Shown: positions 51,701 through 60,600, counted from the first letter of the stretch. The stretch: DNA of 64,000 nucleotides from Parapedobacter soli (GCF_025460835.1 NZ_JAMXAY010000025.1:6715-70714), one strand, 5' to 3'. Numbers and translations are program-made. The notes: generated by a model not told the origin, from the sequence alone.

Positions 51701-52348
51701 TTACGATAGCTCCTGCATCAGCTTGTCAAATTCGGCCCGTAATGCGGCGAGATCGCCTTCCACTTTGGCCAGCCGTGCTGCTAATCCGGCTGGGTTTTCC
51801 GAGCTGTCTGCAGCCAGGTCATCCTCTTCCGGAATTTCCCTGCCGCCCAGTACATGCATATAGCGCGCTTCTTTTTGCCCCGGTCGCTTTGGCAGTTGCA
51901 TGACATAAGGTTGGTCTTCGTTGGCCATACCATCCAATAACGATTGCACCTCTTCGAGCGATTCGAACTCGTACATGCGCCCTGAATTGGTATTCAGCTC
52001 ACCCGGCGTCTGTGGGCCCCGTAATAGCAACAGGCAGATAATGGTGACTTGGGCGGGAATAACAGGGTATACCACCGCGAAATTGTGTTTGTATTTGGTA
52101 ACCCTACTCGATCCTCCCACAACCGTTGAGACTAATCCTTTCTTCCGGAGGGTATCGAGCGTAGTAATGACCGTGTTATCGTCGTACTGGACAACCGGCT
52201 TTCGAGATGTTTTCTGGTTGCAGGCAACTACTAATGCATTCAGTGTAAGTGGGTAATATTCGGGTGTTGCCCTCGATTTTTCCATTAAAACACCCAGTAC
52301 GCGTTGCTCCTCGGCAGATAAGATAGGTAGTTGTGGTATCGTATCCAT
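51701..52348 (-). CDS. YceH-like DUF480 protein
   Basis: 215 residues of the YceH family: two winged-helix domains, starting ILSAEEQRVLGVLMEKSRAT with PEYYPLTLNALVVACNQKTS, then KKGLVSTVVGGSSRVTKYKH and ICLLLLRGPQTPGELNTNSG, and VMQLPKRPGQKEARYMHVLG. The C-terminal 30 residues are probably a coiled coil (LAARLAKVEGDLAALRAEFD). It is conserved in Proteobacteria and Bacteroidota, probably binds nucleic acid or protein, and its function is not established. Confidence 0.9.
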   Translation of the reverse strand: MDTIPQLPILSAEEQRVLGVLMEKSRATPEYYPLTLNALVVACNQKTSRKPVVQYDDNTVITTLDTLRKKGLVSTVVGGSSRVTKYKHNFAVVYPVIPAQVTIICLLLLRGPQTPGELNTNSGRMYEFESLEEVQSLLDGMANEDQPYVMQLPKRPGQKEARYMHVLGGREIPEEDDLAADSSENPAGLAARLAKVEGDLAALRAEFDKLMQELS

Positions 52349-52458
52349 GGTTCGGCTTTATCAAATTGTTACTGTCCAAAAATGAAGTATTTATCCCAAT
52401 TAAACAACTTTCTGCTAAAAAAAGGCACGATTTGCTATCTTCGTCGGATTAAATCGTT

Positions 52459-53367
52459 ATGCCGTTGCTCCGGATTGCTTACCATCCTAGTTATTCCCAC
52501 CCGTTGCCCGTTGGGCATCGCTTTCCCATGGAGAAATACGAATTGATCCCGGCCCAGCTGATCCATAACGGTACGGTCCAACCGGACGACCTGTTTGAGC
52601 CGGGGTTGGCCACGTTCGGCACCATCACGTTGGCACATGCCGCGGATTATTGCCGTCAATTGATCGATACATCGCTCCCAAAAGCGATGGTAAGGCGTAT
52701 CGGCTTCCCGTTGTCCGACCTGTTGGTAGAACGTGAGTTGCGTATCGTACAGGGGACAATAGCGGGGTGCGGGTATGCGCTGGAGTATGGGGTCGCTTTC
52801 AATGTGGCGGGAGGTACCCATCATGCGGGTTACAACTGGGGCGAAGGTTTCTGCCTGCTCAATGACCAAGGTGTGGCCGCGGCGTGGTTGGTAAATGAAG
52901 GGATTTGTAGCCGCGTACTCATTGTCGACCTGGATGTACACCAAGGGAATGGAACGGCCCAGATTTTTAATGGCAACCCACGGGTGTTTACCTTTTCGAT
53001 GCACGGTCAACGTAATTTCCCATTCAGGAAGGAGCAGTCCGATGTGGACGTGGGTTTGGCCGATGGGACAGATGACAGCACGTATCTTAAGCTGCTCGAC
53101 CAGCACTTGGAATTGATTTTCAAACAGGTTGAACCCGATTTCGTGTTTTACCAAGCGGGTGTTGATGTGTTGGAGACAGACAAACTGGGGAAGCTGGCAT
53201 TGACCAAAGCGGGATGTAGACAACGGGATGCAATGGTGTTTCACTATTGCCAGTCGGCGGATGTGCCCGTGCAGGTGAGCATGGGGGGTGGTTACTCTCC
53301 TCATATCCGCGATATTGTCGACGCCCATTGCCAAACATTTGAGGAAGCGGTCCGTGTGTATGATTGA
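52459..53367 (+). CDS. histone deacetylase-fold amidohydrolase
   Basis: 302 residues of the HDAC/acetylpolyamine amidohydrolase/AcuC fold. FNVAGGTHHAGYNWGEGFCL has the two active-site His, VLIVDLDVHQGNGTAQIFNG has the zinc Asp and His, and FVFYQAGVDVLETDKLG and VSMGGGYSPHIRDIVDA follow. All zinc ligands and the charge-relay residues look present, so it should be active. Bacterial members act on acetylated polyamines, lysine in proteins such as acetyl-CoA synthetase, or other acyl amides; the substrate is unknown. It is followed after 23 bases by the nucleoid-associated protein gene. Confidence 0.9.
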   Translation: MPLLRIAYHPSYSHPLPVGHRFPMEKYELIPAQLIHNGTVQPDDLFEPGLATFGTITLAHAADYCRQLIDTSLPKAMVRRIGFPLSDLLVERELRIVQGTIAGCGYALEYGVAFNVAGGTHHAGYNWGEGFCLLNDQGVAAAWLVNEGICSRVLIVDLDVHQGNGTAQIFNGNPRVFTFSMHGQRNFPFRKEQSDVDVGLADGTDDSTYLKLLDQHLELIFKQVEPDFVFYQAGVDVLETDKLGKLALTKAGCRQRDAMVFHYCQSADVPVQVSMGGGYSPHIRDIVDAHCQTFEEAVRVYD

Positions 53368-53390
53368 ACCCAACTACAAAATTTTAAAAG

Positions 53391-54446
53391 ATGTTTTACT
53401 ACAACGATGCAGCCATTGGCCAGCTGGCCATACACCGTGTGGGCAATAAGCTGCGTGATGAATTTTATGTACTCAGTGAAGCGCCCATCGCTTTGCAAGA
53501 CGAGGTACTTGCTTCGCTGCTGATGCATTACTTCCTTAGCCCATTTACCAAGGTAAATGAAGTATATCGGCTGGCACATGCTAGCGGAACGGTGGAGCTG
53601 AACGAGATTTATCACTTTTCGAAGTCGTTTTTTGAGGGTGGTCTTGATTTCCAGGCGTTGGGAGAACAGCTGTGCAAGCACCTCTTCGAAGCTTCAAACC
53701 ACCCGAATATCAAAGGTGGGGAGCTGTATGTGACGCACCTGCGGAATGTGCAACTGGAAGGGGAGGAGCACGACGCTATCGGGATATTCAAATCTGAAAG
53801 CAAAGAGCCTTTCCTTACGGTATCGCCCGTACAGCATGCTTTTGAACTGGGGTACGAACAGGAGGCGATCAACATTAACAAGCTGGATAAAGGGTGCATC
53901 ATTGTCAATACCGAAGGCGAAGAAGGCTATAAGGTGCTTGCTATAGACCAGACCAACCGTCAACAGGAAGCCGCCTATTGGAAAGATGGTTTTCTCGGCA
54001 TAAAGACACGCAACGACTCGTTTAATAAAACGGGCAATTTCCTGAAGGTGTACAAAGCGTTTGTCGACGAGGGTCTCGACGGATCGTTTGAATTGGAACG
54101 TACCGATAAGATCGACCTGCTGAACCGCTCGATGGACTACTTCAAGGAGAAGGATACGTTCAAAACCAAGGAGTTTGAAGAGGAGGTGCTGGGTAATCCG
54201 CAGGCTGTGGCGCTATTTAACGATTACCGCCAACAGTTTGAATCCGATTATGAGTCGCCCTTCGGCGAGCAGTTTGATATTGCCAAGGGTGCTGTGAAGA
54301 AGGCTAATGCGGTTTACAAAAGCGTATTGAAATTGGATAAGAATTTCCATATTTACGTGCACGGAAAGAGGGAATATATCGAAAAAGGGTTCGACGAGGA
54401 AAAGGGGATGAACTATTATAAAGTGTACTTCAGGGAAGAACATTAG
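53391..54446 (+). CDS. nucleoid-associated protein (NdpA/YejK family)
   Basis: 351 residues matching the 37-kDa nucleoid-associated protein family. It starts MFYYNDAAIGQLAIHRVGNK, with SLLMHYFLSPFTKVNEVYRL, VTHLRNVQLEGEEHDAIGIF (KSESKEPFL follows), and the late DNA-domain region YKSVLKLDKNFHIYVHGKRE. E. coli YejK binds DNA and topoisomerase IV. It lies directly behind the deacetylase gene and is probably cotranscribed with it. Confidence 0.88.
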   Translation: MFYYNDAAIGQLAIHRVGNKLRDEFYVLSEAPIALQDEVLASLLMHYFLSPFTKVNEVYRLAHASGTVELNEIYHFSKSFFEGGLDFQALGEQLCKHLFEASNHPNIKGGELYVTHLRNVQLEGEEHDAIGIFKSESKEPFLTVSPVQHAFELGYEQEAININKLDKGCIIVNTEGEEGYKVLAIDQTNRQQEAAYWKDGFLGIKTRNDSFNKTGNFLKVYKAFVDEGLDGSFELERTDKIDLLNRSMDYFKEKDTFKTKEFEEEVLGNPQAVALFNDYRQQFESDYESPFGEQFDIAKGAVKKANAVYKSVLKLDKNFHIYVHGKREYIEKGFDEEKGMNYYKVYFREEH

Positions 54447-54460
54447 GGCGATTGTGGTAG

Positions 54461-54491
54461 GATTCTTTCCAGATTCTTTCCAGATTCTGCG
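54461..54491. repeat. short direct repeat
   Basis: AGATTCTTTCC is present in two and a half copies between the nucleoid protein gene and cmoA. No role is apparent. Confidence 0.6.
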
Positions 54492-54546
54492 ACTACTTTG
54501 GTGGCCATTTAAAGCCGTTTTCAGTTAACGTAGCCCAATAAATTTT

Positions 54547-55281
54547 ATGACGAAAAAGAAGGATGACGTATTCAATGAGGTGATCAAGAAGCCCTCCGAT
54601 TTTAAATTCGGTGCTACGGTTGCCAACGCGTTTGATGATATGGTTGAGCGCTCGGTTCCTTATTACAATGAGATACAGCGGATGATCATTGAACAGGTGC
54701 GTGAGTTTGCAACGCCGGGCACCAATGTGTATGATCTGGGCTGCTCAACGGGGACCACCTTTTTGAACCTCGATCCGTTGGTTGATGAAAGCATTCGTTT
54801 TGTGGGGGTCGACGACTCGAAGGACATGCTCCAAAAGTGTGCTGAAAAGCTGAAGGAGGCCGGACTTAGCCGTGCGTTTGAATTGAAAAATTCAGATTTG
54901 CATCACGACTTTGCCATTGAAAATGCTTCGGCCGTAGTGCTTTGTCTCACGCTGCAGTTTGTACGCCCCATATACCGGGAGAAATTGCTCCGGCGGATTT
55001 ATGAGGGGCTCAATCCGGGTGGTGTATTGGTGGTTTCTGAAAAGATTCTGGCCGAGGACAGCCTGTTCAACCGTAACTTCATCAAGTACTACTACGACTA
55101 TAAACGCCGCAATGAGTACAGTGAACTGGAAATATCTCAGAAGCGTGAAGCACTGGAGAACGTATTGGTACCTTACAAACTGAGCGAGAATATGAAAATG
55201 TTGATGGAAGCCGGTTTTGGCCACACGGAAGTGTTCTTCAAGTGGTATAATTTTTCGGGGTTTGTTGCCGTAAAAAACTGA
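54547..55281 (+). CDS. cmoA: carboxy-S-adenosylmethionine synthase
   Basis: 244 residues, co-linear with E. coli CmoA: FGATVANAFDDMVERSVPYY, the SAM loop NVYDLGCSTGTTFLNLD, SAVVLCLTLQFVRPIYREKL, IYEGLNPGGVLVVSEKILAE and YSELEISQKREALENVLVPY. CmoA turns SAM and prephenate into carboxy-SAM, which CmoB uses to carboxymethylate U34 of tRNAs. CmoB is not nearby. Instead a membrane methyltransferase-like gene starts four bases after it. Confidence 0.92.
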   Translation: MTKKKDDVFNEVIKKPSDFKFGATVANAFDDMVERSVPYYNEIQRMIIEQVREFATPGTNVYDLGCSTGTTFLNLDPLVDESIRFVGVDDSKDMLQKCAEKLKEAGLSRAFELKNSDLHHDFAIENASAVVLCLTLQFVRPIYREKLLRRIYEGLNPGGVLVVSEKILAEDSLFNRNFIKYYYDYKRRNEYSELEISQKREALENVLVPYKLSENMKMLMEAGFGHTEVFFKWYNFSGFVAVKN

Positions 55282-55285
55282 TAGC

Positions 55286-56008
55286 ATGGTACAGATCGGC
55301 AATTTCTTTTTCAAATACCGGAACTTCCTTTTTATTTTTCTTTACCTTGCTCTTTTCATTCCGTCTACCCCTGTTTTCGGCGAGGCGGCATTTGGCCCTC
55401 GGCACTACCAATACCCGCTGATTATCGGGCTGGTTATTACAGTAGTGGGCCAGCTCATCCGCGGGGCGACGATTTCGCTGGCCTATATTGTAAGGGGCGG
55501 TAAGGACAAGAAAGTATACGCCAATACATTGGTAACCGATGGCATCTTTGCACATTGCCGTAACCCGCTGTATGTGGGCAACATCCTGATGCTTGTTGGT
55601 GTGGGTGTTCTCGTAAACTCGTTGCTCTACCTAGTGGTTTTTATACCTATTTTTCTTTTCATATACCAAGCAATAGTCTTGGCGGAGGAGAATTTCTTGA
55701 GGAATAAGTTCGGCAGCGATTTCGACGCTTACACGAAGCGTGTGCACCGTTGGCTGATTAATCCCGTTGGATTGGGGAAAACCATTTCGGGCATGCATTT
55801 TTCGTGGAAACGCTGGTTGATCCGGGAATACAACACACAGGTGGTATGGATGCTGTGTATCGCTGTTATCCTCATATTCAAATACGACCATTGGCAGTGG
55901 GACACCAACGCGCGGAACACCTGGTTTATTATTGCCGTGGTGATATTAGCTTGCTATTACGGCACCATCCGATACCTTAAGAAGTCAGGAAAGTGGACCA
56001 ACGTATAA
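55286..56008 (+). CDS. isoprenylcysteine methyltransferase-like membrane protein
   Basis: 240 residues with about seven hydrophobic segments. The ICMT/PEMT-type core is at 80-155: DGIFAHCRNPLYVGNILMLV (RNPLYVG), then EENFLRNKFGSDFDAYTKRV and HRWLINP. The last 75 residues (WLIREYNTQVVWMLCIAVIL and on) add two TM helices beyond the usual core. Enzymes of this group methylate lipids or prenyl-Cys with SAM; bacterial substrates are mostly unknown. Linked tightly to cmoA, it might use or depend on carboxy-SAM, which is only a guess. Confidence 0.82.
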   Translation: MVQIGNFFFKYRNFLFIFLYLALFIPSTPVFGEAAFGPRHYQYPLIIGLVITVVGQLIRGATISLAYIVRGGKDKKVYANTLVTDGIFAHCRNPLYVGNILMLVGVGVLVNSLLYLVVFIPIFLFIYQAIVLAEENFLRNKFGSDFDAYTKRVHRWLINPVGLGKTISGMHFSWKRWLIREYNTQVVWMLCIAVILIFKYDHWQWDTNARNTWFIIAVVILACYYGTIRYLKKSGKWTNV

Positions 56009-56026
56009 CACTGTATATCTGCTGTT

Positions 56027-57166
56027 TTAACCAAGGTTGAGTTCCTCCTTTGTTCCTGTAGCGCAAGCCCGGTAAATTGCATCGATTATTTTGAGATCTT
56101 TCAGCCCCTCTTGGCCATCTACGGGTATGAGCGGTGTGTCGCCGTCCAATATAATCCCGGCCATCCTGTCCATCTGTAAAGTTTGGTGGGTTACATGGGG
56201 CTGTGTTAGTTCGCCGTTATTGGTGCGCCCTTTGATGGGGCCGTAACCTGTGGAAGGTTGCAGCTCTGCAAATCCCTTTTCGCCATTTAAGAAAAACCGG
56301 TCTAGGTTGTTCATGTTGTAGGTAGAGAGGCATGATGCCACCGCACCGCTGGGGAAGCCCAATTGGAAAAGAATGGTTTCATCTACTCCCTCCTTAAATT
56401 TCACCGGATCTGTTTTGGTTTCCTGTGCAGTAACCCAGATAGGCTCTTCGCCCACCATATATCGCGCTCCATTGATTGCATATATGCCGATATCCATCAT
56501 GGCTCCGCCACCGGCCAGCTGCTTATTTAGGCGCCACTGGCTGGGGTCGCCGATTCGGAATCCAGATAGCCCTTGGAAAAACTTGATTTTCCCGAATTCG
56601 CCTGCAGCACGCATTCGTACCACTTCCACGGTTTTCGGTTCGAAGTGCATGCGGTAACCCACCAATAGTTTGACGCCGGCGCGCGAACATGCATCAACCA
56701 TTTCCTGTCCTTCGCGTGCATTGAGGGCCATTGGCTTTTCACAGATTACGTGTTTGCCCGCTTTGGCCACCCTGATGGCTTGGTCGTGGTGGAGTGCATT
56801 CGGCGTAATTACATATACTGCGTCGATATCCGGGTTGTCCTTGATGGCATCGAAATTCTCGTAATTGTATCGGCTCTTTTCGGGAACAGCAAAGCGTGCC
56901 CCCCAGTCGTCCAATTTAGCCGGCGTTCCACTGATTAGCCCCGTTATTTTGGCCCGTTTGCACGATTGCATCGCCTCCGCAACCCGCGACGCATAGCCAC
57001 CAAGCCCCATCAAGGCCACCCGGAGGGTTGGACCCTGCGGGATGATGGGATGTAAATTGCTGGCGCTGAAATTACTGTTGCCGAATGCATCGTAAGCGGA
57101 AAGGAAAGGTAAAGTAGCCGCTGAGGCAGCTATTTGTTGAAGGAAATGGCGTCTTGAATTCTTCAT
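56027..57166 (-). CDS. Gfo/Idh/MocA oxidoreductase, Tat-exported
   Basis: 379 residues. The N-terminus MKNSRRHFLQQIAASAATLP has the twin-arginine motif SRRHFLQ and a hydrophobic stretch, so it is exported folded with its cofactor. The Rossmann part carries RVALMGLGGYASRVAEAM, DAVYVITPNALHHDQAIRVA and the CEKPMALNAREGQEMVDACS box with the catalytic Lys. The C-terminal sheet includes GGGAMMDIGIYAINGARYMV. Tat-exported members in Bacteroidota act on sugars, some as GH109-type glycosidases; the substrate is not known. It converges with the preceding membrane protein gene. Confidence 0.9.
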   Translation of the reverse strand: MKNSRRHFLQQIAASAATLPFLSAYDAFGNSNFSASNLHPIIPQGPTLRVALMGLGGYASRVAEAMQSCKRAKITGLISGTPAKLDDWGARFAVPEKSRYNYENFDAIKDNPDIDAVYVITPNALHHDQAIRVAKAGKHVICEKPMALNAREGQEMVDACSRAGVKLLVGYRMHFEPKTVEVVRMRAAGEFGKIKFFQGLSGFRIGDPSQWRLNKQLAGGGAMMDIGIYAINGARYMVGEEPIWVTAQETKTDPVKFKEGVDETILFQLGFPSGAVASCLSTYNMNNLDRFFLNGEKGFAELQPSTGYGPIKGRTNNGELTQPHVTHQTLQMDRMAGIILDGDTPLIPVDGQEGLKDLKIIDAIYRACATGTKEELNLG

Positions 57167-57206
57167 GATGTTTTCGTAGTATATCTAATATTTATTGAAA
57201 TAGCTG

Positions 57207-57668
57207 TCAAATCCACCGGCGTACACGCAACTTGTAGTTCTTGAATGCTTGGCCAAAACGCTGGTCAAGGTAGCGTTCCTCGCGTTTGATGATGTATTCT
57301 TGCACAACGAGGACCAGTATAGGGGCAAGTATGATGTTCCACCAATTACCTATAATACAGGTAAACCCCAGGTAGAGTAAAAGTAAACTGACATACATCG
57401 GGTTGCGGCTAATGGCGTAGATACCGGAAGTTTGCAATGTATTTGCAGGTTTGACAGTGATTACCGTGTTTTTTGATTTCGCGAACCGATATAATGCGGG
57501 AATAACGAACAATAATCCGATAAATAGGATAAACACACCGATAGCGTTGGCCAGCTTGGAATCGAAGAACCCCCAGTTTATGGGCAGCCATCGTTGGATA
57601 AATACCGCAGCAACAAATGTGGTAATGAAAAAAATGGGCGGCGGTATATAAACACCCGGGTGATTCAT
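57207..57668 (-). CDS. small isoprenylcysteine methyltransferase-like membrane protein
   Basis: 153 residues from ATG at 57668 (MNHPGVYIPPPIFFITTFVA). The frame continues 54 codons upstream into the DUF4256 gene, but that part is basic and non-conserved. It has four to five TM helices, with GIYAISRNPMYVSLLLLYLG and the C-terminal IKREERYLDQRFGQAFKNYK then LRVRRWI as in PEMT/ICMT-like enzymes. It is the second of two such genes within 2 kb. The substrate is unknown. Confidence 0.85.
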   Translation of the reverse strand: MNHPGVYIPPPIFFITTFVAAVFIQRWLPINWGFFDSKLANAIGVFILFIGLLFVIPALYRFAKSKNTVITVKPANTLQTSGIYAISRNPMYVSLLLLYLGFTCIIGNWWNIILAPILVLVVQEYIIKREERYLDQRFGQAFKNYKLRVRRWI

Positions 57669-57688
57669 TTTGCTACTGTTTTGTTTAT

Positions 57689-58252
57689 TCAAACTGATAA
57701 TATGCCGCGGAAGCCCCGGGCACCGTAGTATGATTCGGCACCATTGTGGTAGATGAATATGCGTCCGAACCGCCGATCGCCGAAGATAGCGCCGCCAAGC
57801 TCCCTGACAGTTGAGGGGGTTTTTAGCCAACTGGATGTTTTCGTGTCGAAATTACCCAATTGCTGCAACACATGGTACTGTTCTTCGGTCAGCAGGTCGA
57901 TCCCCATCTCGTTGGCCATGCCTACCGCACTGTCTGCAGGTTTATGTGTTTTCCTCGACTCCAGCGCATCGTGGTCGTAACAGATACTTCGGCGGCCCTT
58001 TGGACTTTCTGCCGAGCAATCAACGAAGAGGTATTCGCCTGTTTTTTTGTCCTGGCCAATAACATCCGGCTCACCGCCAGTGGTCTCCATCTCGTCGAGC
58101 GACCAAAGTTTTTGGGGGCTTGCTTCCAGTTTAGCTTCGATTTTGCTCCATTGGTAACCCTTATGCCGATCCATGTTTTTTTCAAAGCGCTCCTCGAGTA
58201 TGCGGAGCAATTCGTCCTGCTGTGTCGGTGTCAGTTCTTTTTTTGTCGTCAT
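57689..58252 (-). CDS. DUF4256 protein
   Basis: 187 residues from ATG at 58252 (MTTKKELTPTQQDELLRILE). An in-frame start 22 codons earlier is less likely. Conserved parts are ERFEKNMDRHKGYQWSKIEA, WSLDEMETTGGEPDVIGQDK, FVDCSAESPKGRRSICYDHD and FIYHNGAESYYGARGFRG. The family is widespread in Bacteroidota and Firmicutes without known function. It lies 20 bases before the small membrane methyltransferase gene on the same strand. Confidence 0.85.
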   Translation of the reverse strand: MTTKKELTPTQQDELLRILEERFEKNMDRHKGYQWSKIEAKLEASPQKLWSLDEMETTGGEPDVIGQDKKTGEYLFVDCSAESPKGRRSICYDHDALESRKTHKPADSAVGMANEMGIDLLTEEQYHVLQQLGNFDTKTSSWLKTPSTVRELGGAIFGDRRFGRIFIYHNGAESYYGARGFRGILSV

Positions 58253-58364
58253 TATACCGTCGATTAATTCAATTGATAGGTATACATCCGTACCGGTTAT
58301 AATATTCAAACTTAGCAATTACACTCGAATTAGCCGAGTGCGATGTTAAAATAGTTATAAAAGG

Positions 58365-58372
58365 TACCTTTG
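58365..58372 (+). promoter_or_regulatory. -7 promoter element of the MFS gene
   Basis: TACCTTTG four bases before the ATG at 58377, again suggesting a transcript with almost no leader; the -33 element is weak. Confidence 0.5.
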
Positions 58373-58376
58373 CCGC

Positions 58377-59879
58377 ATGGACAAACAGACAGGTGAACAG
58401 AAGCGGGGATGGATACTGGCCGCCCTGATGATGACCATGACCCTGGCCGCGATGGATATCACCATCGTATCTACCGCTATTCCACAGATTGTTTCCGATT
58501 TGGGCGGGTTCACTAAATTCTCTTGGGTATTTTCCATTTACCTGCTTGCGCAAACGGTTACGATTCCCTTGTATGGGAAGCTTTCGGATATCTTCGGACG
58601 TAAGAAGGTTTTGCTTTTTGGAATTACTGTTTTCCTGTTGGGTTCGGCGGCTTCCGCCGCTGCTTGGAATATCGGTTCGCTGATTGCTTTCCGCGGAATA
58701 CAGGGTTTGGGTGCCGGATCCATTATGGCAACGGTCAATACGATTGCCGGTGATATTTATACCGTGCAGGAGCGGGCTAAGATCCAGGGATACCTTTCCA
58801 GCATTTGGGGGGTGAGTGCCATCCTGGGGCCGGCATTGGGCGGTGCATTGGCCGAATATGTCAATTGGCGTTGGATATTCTTGATTAACCTACCGCTGGG
58901 AGCGGTGTCTATCTTCTTCCTGACGGTGTTTTTCAAAGAGCGGGTAACGCCTGCAAAGCCTGCCATTGATTATAAGGGGGCGCTACTTATTCTTTGTACC
59001 CTCGGATTATTGTTTGTTTTTCTGCTGGAAGGCGGGCAGGGGTGGCCTTGGTTTTCGCTGCCCAGCTTGGCGTTGCTTGGGACGATCTTGGTGTTTGGTG
59101 TGCTGGCTTTCCGTACCGAGGTTAGGTCACCCGACGCCATTATGCCCGTTTGGCTATGGAAGAATAAGACACTGGCGTTTACCAATCTGGCCATGGTTGG
59201 AATGGGTATCGTATTGATGGGCCCTGAGACGTTTTTGCCCACGTTTACGCAGACATCGCTCGGTGTGGGTATCATAGCCTCGGGGTTTATCCTCGCCAGT
59301 ATGAGTATCGGGTGGCCAACGGCGTCGGCATTGTCTGGCAGGCTGTATCTCCGTATCGGATTCCGTGAGACGTCACTGATTGGTGCCATACTGGTTGTCA
59401 TTGCCTGCGGCGGGTTCCTCCTGATACCGAAACCGCAGCCTATATACCTACTTGTCCTCAACCAAGTGCTAATCGGTGCTGGATTCGGCTTGTTGTCTAC
59501 CCCCTCGATGGTTGGCGTGCAGTCTATGGTGTCATGGAAACAAAGGGGTGTGGTAACCAGCACCAATGTCTTCTGCCGTAATCTGGGACAAAGCCTGGGG
59601 GCTGCCATTTTTGGTGCCGTCTTCAACAACTCTTTCCTCCGGCAGGTGGAAGGTGGCAGCGAAGAACTCCGTTCGTATACAAGCAACGTGATGGAAATCA
59701 TTCATGCCGCCGGTCTGGCTGAGTCGACCAAAGCGTTTATACGCGATGCCATTAACGTAGCGATGCAACATATCTATTTGGGGTGCACGTTTTTCGCGCT
59801 GATTATCCTCTTTTGCATATACCGGGTGCCGCGTAGAAGCATCAACGAGAAGTCGGTACTGGACGTGGGTGCGCCGTGA
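58377..59879 (+). CDS. MFS drug exporter, DHA2 (EmrB/QacA) type
   Basis: 500 residues with about 14 TM helices. WILAALMMTMTLAAMDITIV has the Asp of motif D1, GKLSDIFGRKKVLLFGI is motif A, FRGIQGLGAGSIMATVNTIA is motif B, and WGVSAILGPALGGALAEYVN with WRWIFLINLPLGAVSIFFLT is motif C and after. The 14-helix DHA2 members export drugs or other small molecules with protons. The substrate is unknown. It converges with the response regulator gene (3-base gap). Confidence 0.92.
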   Translation: MDKQTGEQKRGWILAALMMTMTLAAMDITIVSTAIPQIVSDLGGFTKFSWVFSIYLLAQTVTIPLYGKLSDIFGRKKVLLFGITVFLLGSAASAAAWNIGSLIAFRGIQGLGAGSIMATVNTIAGDIYTVQERAKIQGYLSSIWGVSAILGPALGGALAEYVNWRWIFLINLPLGAVSIFFLTVFFKERVTPAKPAIDYKGALLILCTLGLLFVFLLEGGQGWPWFSLPSLALLGTILVFGVLAFRTEVRSPDAIMPVWLWKNKTLAFTNLAMVGMGIVLMGPETFLPTFTQTSLGVGIIASGFILASMSIGWPTASALSGRLYLRIGFRETSLIGAILVVIACGGFLLIPKPQPIYLLVLNQVLIGAGFGLLSTPSMVGVQSMVSWKQRGVVTSTNVFCRNLGQSLGAAIFGAVFNNSFLRQVEGGSEELRSYTSNVMEIIHAAGLAESTKAFIRDAINVAMQHIYLGCTFFALIILFCIYRVPRRSINEKSVLDVGAP

Positions 59880-59882
59880 CGG

Positions 59883-60503
59883 TCAGATCAGTTTCTGCTC
59901 GATCGCCATTTTCACGAGTACTGCGGTATTTTTTGCGCCTAGCTTTAAAAGGAGGTTTTTACGGTAGCTTTTGATCGTTTCGGGACTCAAGAAAATCTGG
60001 GCCGCGATTTCGGCATTGGTCAATCCCTCGCAAATCAACTTGAGCAGCTCCCGCTCGCGCTGGCTTAGCCAGATATTTTTGGATGAGGGTTTTTTCATCA
60101 GGACGTCTATCTCGTGGCAAAGAAACGTTTTGCCGGCAGCCACTGCCTCAATGCCTGCCAATACCTCTTCGGCCATGGCGTTTTTGACGAGGTAGCCCGA
60201 CGCACCGTTGTCGAGCATTTTCCGCACCACGGTGTACTCATTGTGCGTGGTGAGTGCCAGAACCTTGGTGAGCGGGAATCTGGTTGTCAGCTCTTTGCAT
60301 AGATCGATGCCACTCATATCGGGCAGGCCGACATCCAGGAGCAGCACATCTGGTTTCCAGAACCCTATGGAATGCCGGCAGTCGGCCGCGGTATGGGCTA
60401 CACCCACCACCGTTGCCAGCTCGGAATCGTCGACGAGCCCTTTTAACCCTTCCGTGAGGATTTTATGATCATCGACGATCGCTACTTTTATGGTGTTATT
60501 CAT
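59883..60503 (-). CDS. LuxR/NarL-type response regulator, orphan
   Basis: 206 residues. The receiver (1-120) has acidic Asp11-Asp12, phosphorylated Asp57 in DVLLLDVGLPDMSGIDLCKE, Thr near VLALTTHNEYTV, and Lys in GYLVKNAMAEEVLAG. The LuxR HTH (about 140-206) has LSQREREL LKLICEGLTNAEIAAQ and FLSPETIKSYRKN. No histidine kinase is adjacent. The upstream gap holds a striking CCCCC/GGGGG dyad that may be its own binding site. Confidence 0.93.
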   Translation of the reverse strand: MNNTIKVAIVDDHKILTEGLKGLVDDSELATVVGVAHTAADCRHSIGFWKPDVLLLDVGLPDMSGIDLCKELTTRFPLTKVLALTTHNEYTVVRKMLDNGASGYLVKNAMAEEVLAGIEAVAAGKTFLCHEIDVLMKKPSSKNIWLSQRERELLKLICEGLTNAEIAAQIFLSPETIKSYRKNLLLKLGAKNTAVLVKMAIEQKLI

Positions 60504-60534
60504 TTGTTAGCGGTTTCAGTATCATACAGTGCCC

Positions 60535-60542
60535 CAAAGGTA
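60535..60542 (-). promoter_or_regulatory. -7 promoter element of the response regulator gene
   Basis: TACCTTTG on the minus strand about 32 bases before the start codon; the GC dyad at 60566-60579 sits where the -33 element would be. Confidence 0.5.
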
Positions 60543-60565
60543 TCGTTTTTACGTACATTGGTATC

Positions 60566-60579
60566 CCCCCTTTAGGGGG
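60566..60579. promoter_or_regulatory. GC-rich dyad upstream of the response regulator
   Basis: CCCCC-TTTA-GGGGG, extended by TA-rich flanks to a near-palindrome of about 20 bases (ATACCCCCTAAAGGGGGGAT on the minus strand). It lies between the HAD gene stop and the regulator start. The TACCCC halves resemble NarL-type heptamers. It may be an operator, or a hairpin in RNA. Confidence 0.5.
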
Positions 60580-60600
60580 TATTGCGCCGGGGAAACGCCG

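Noticed and set aside
52435-53373. 312-residue antisense ORF over the deacetylase gene
   Set aside because: It mirrors the whole HDAC-fold gene, whose active site is fully conserved on the plus strand.
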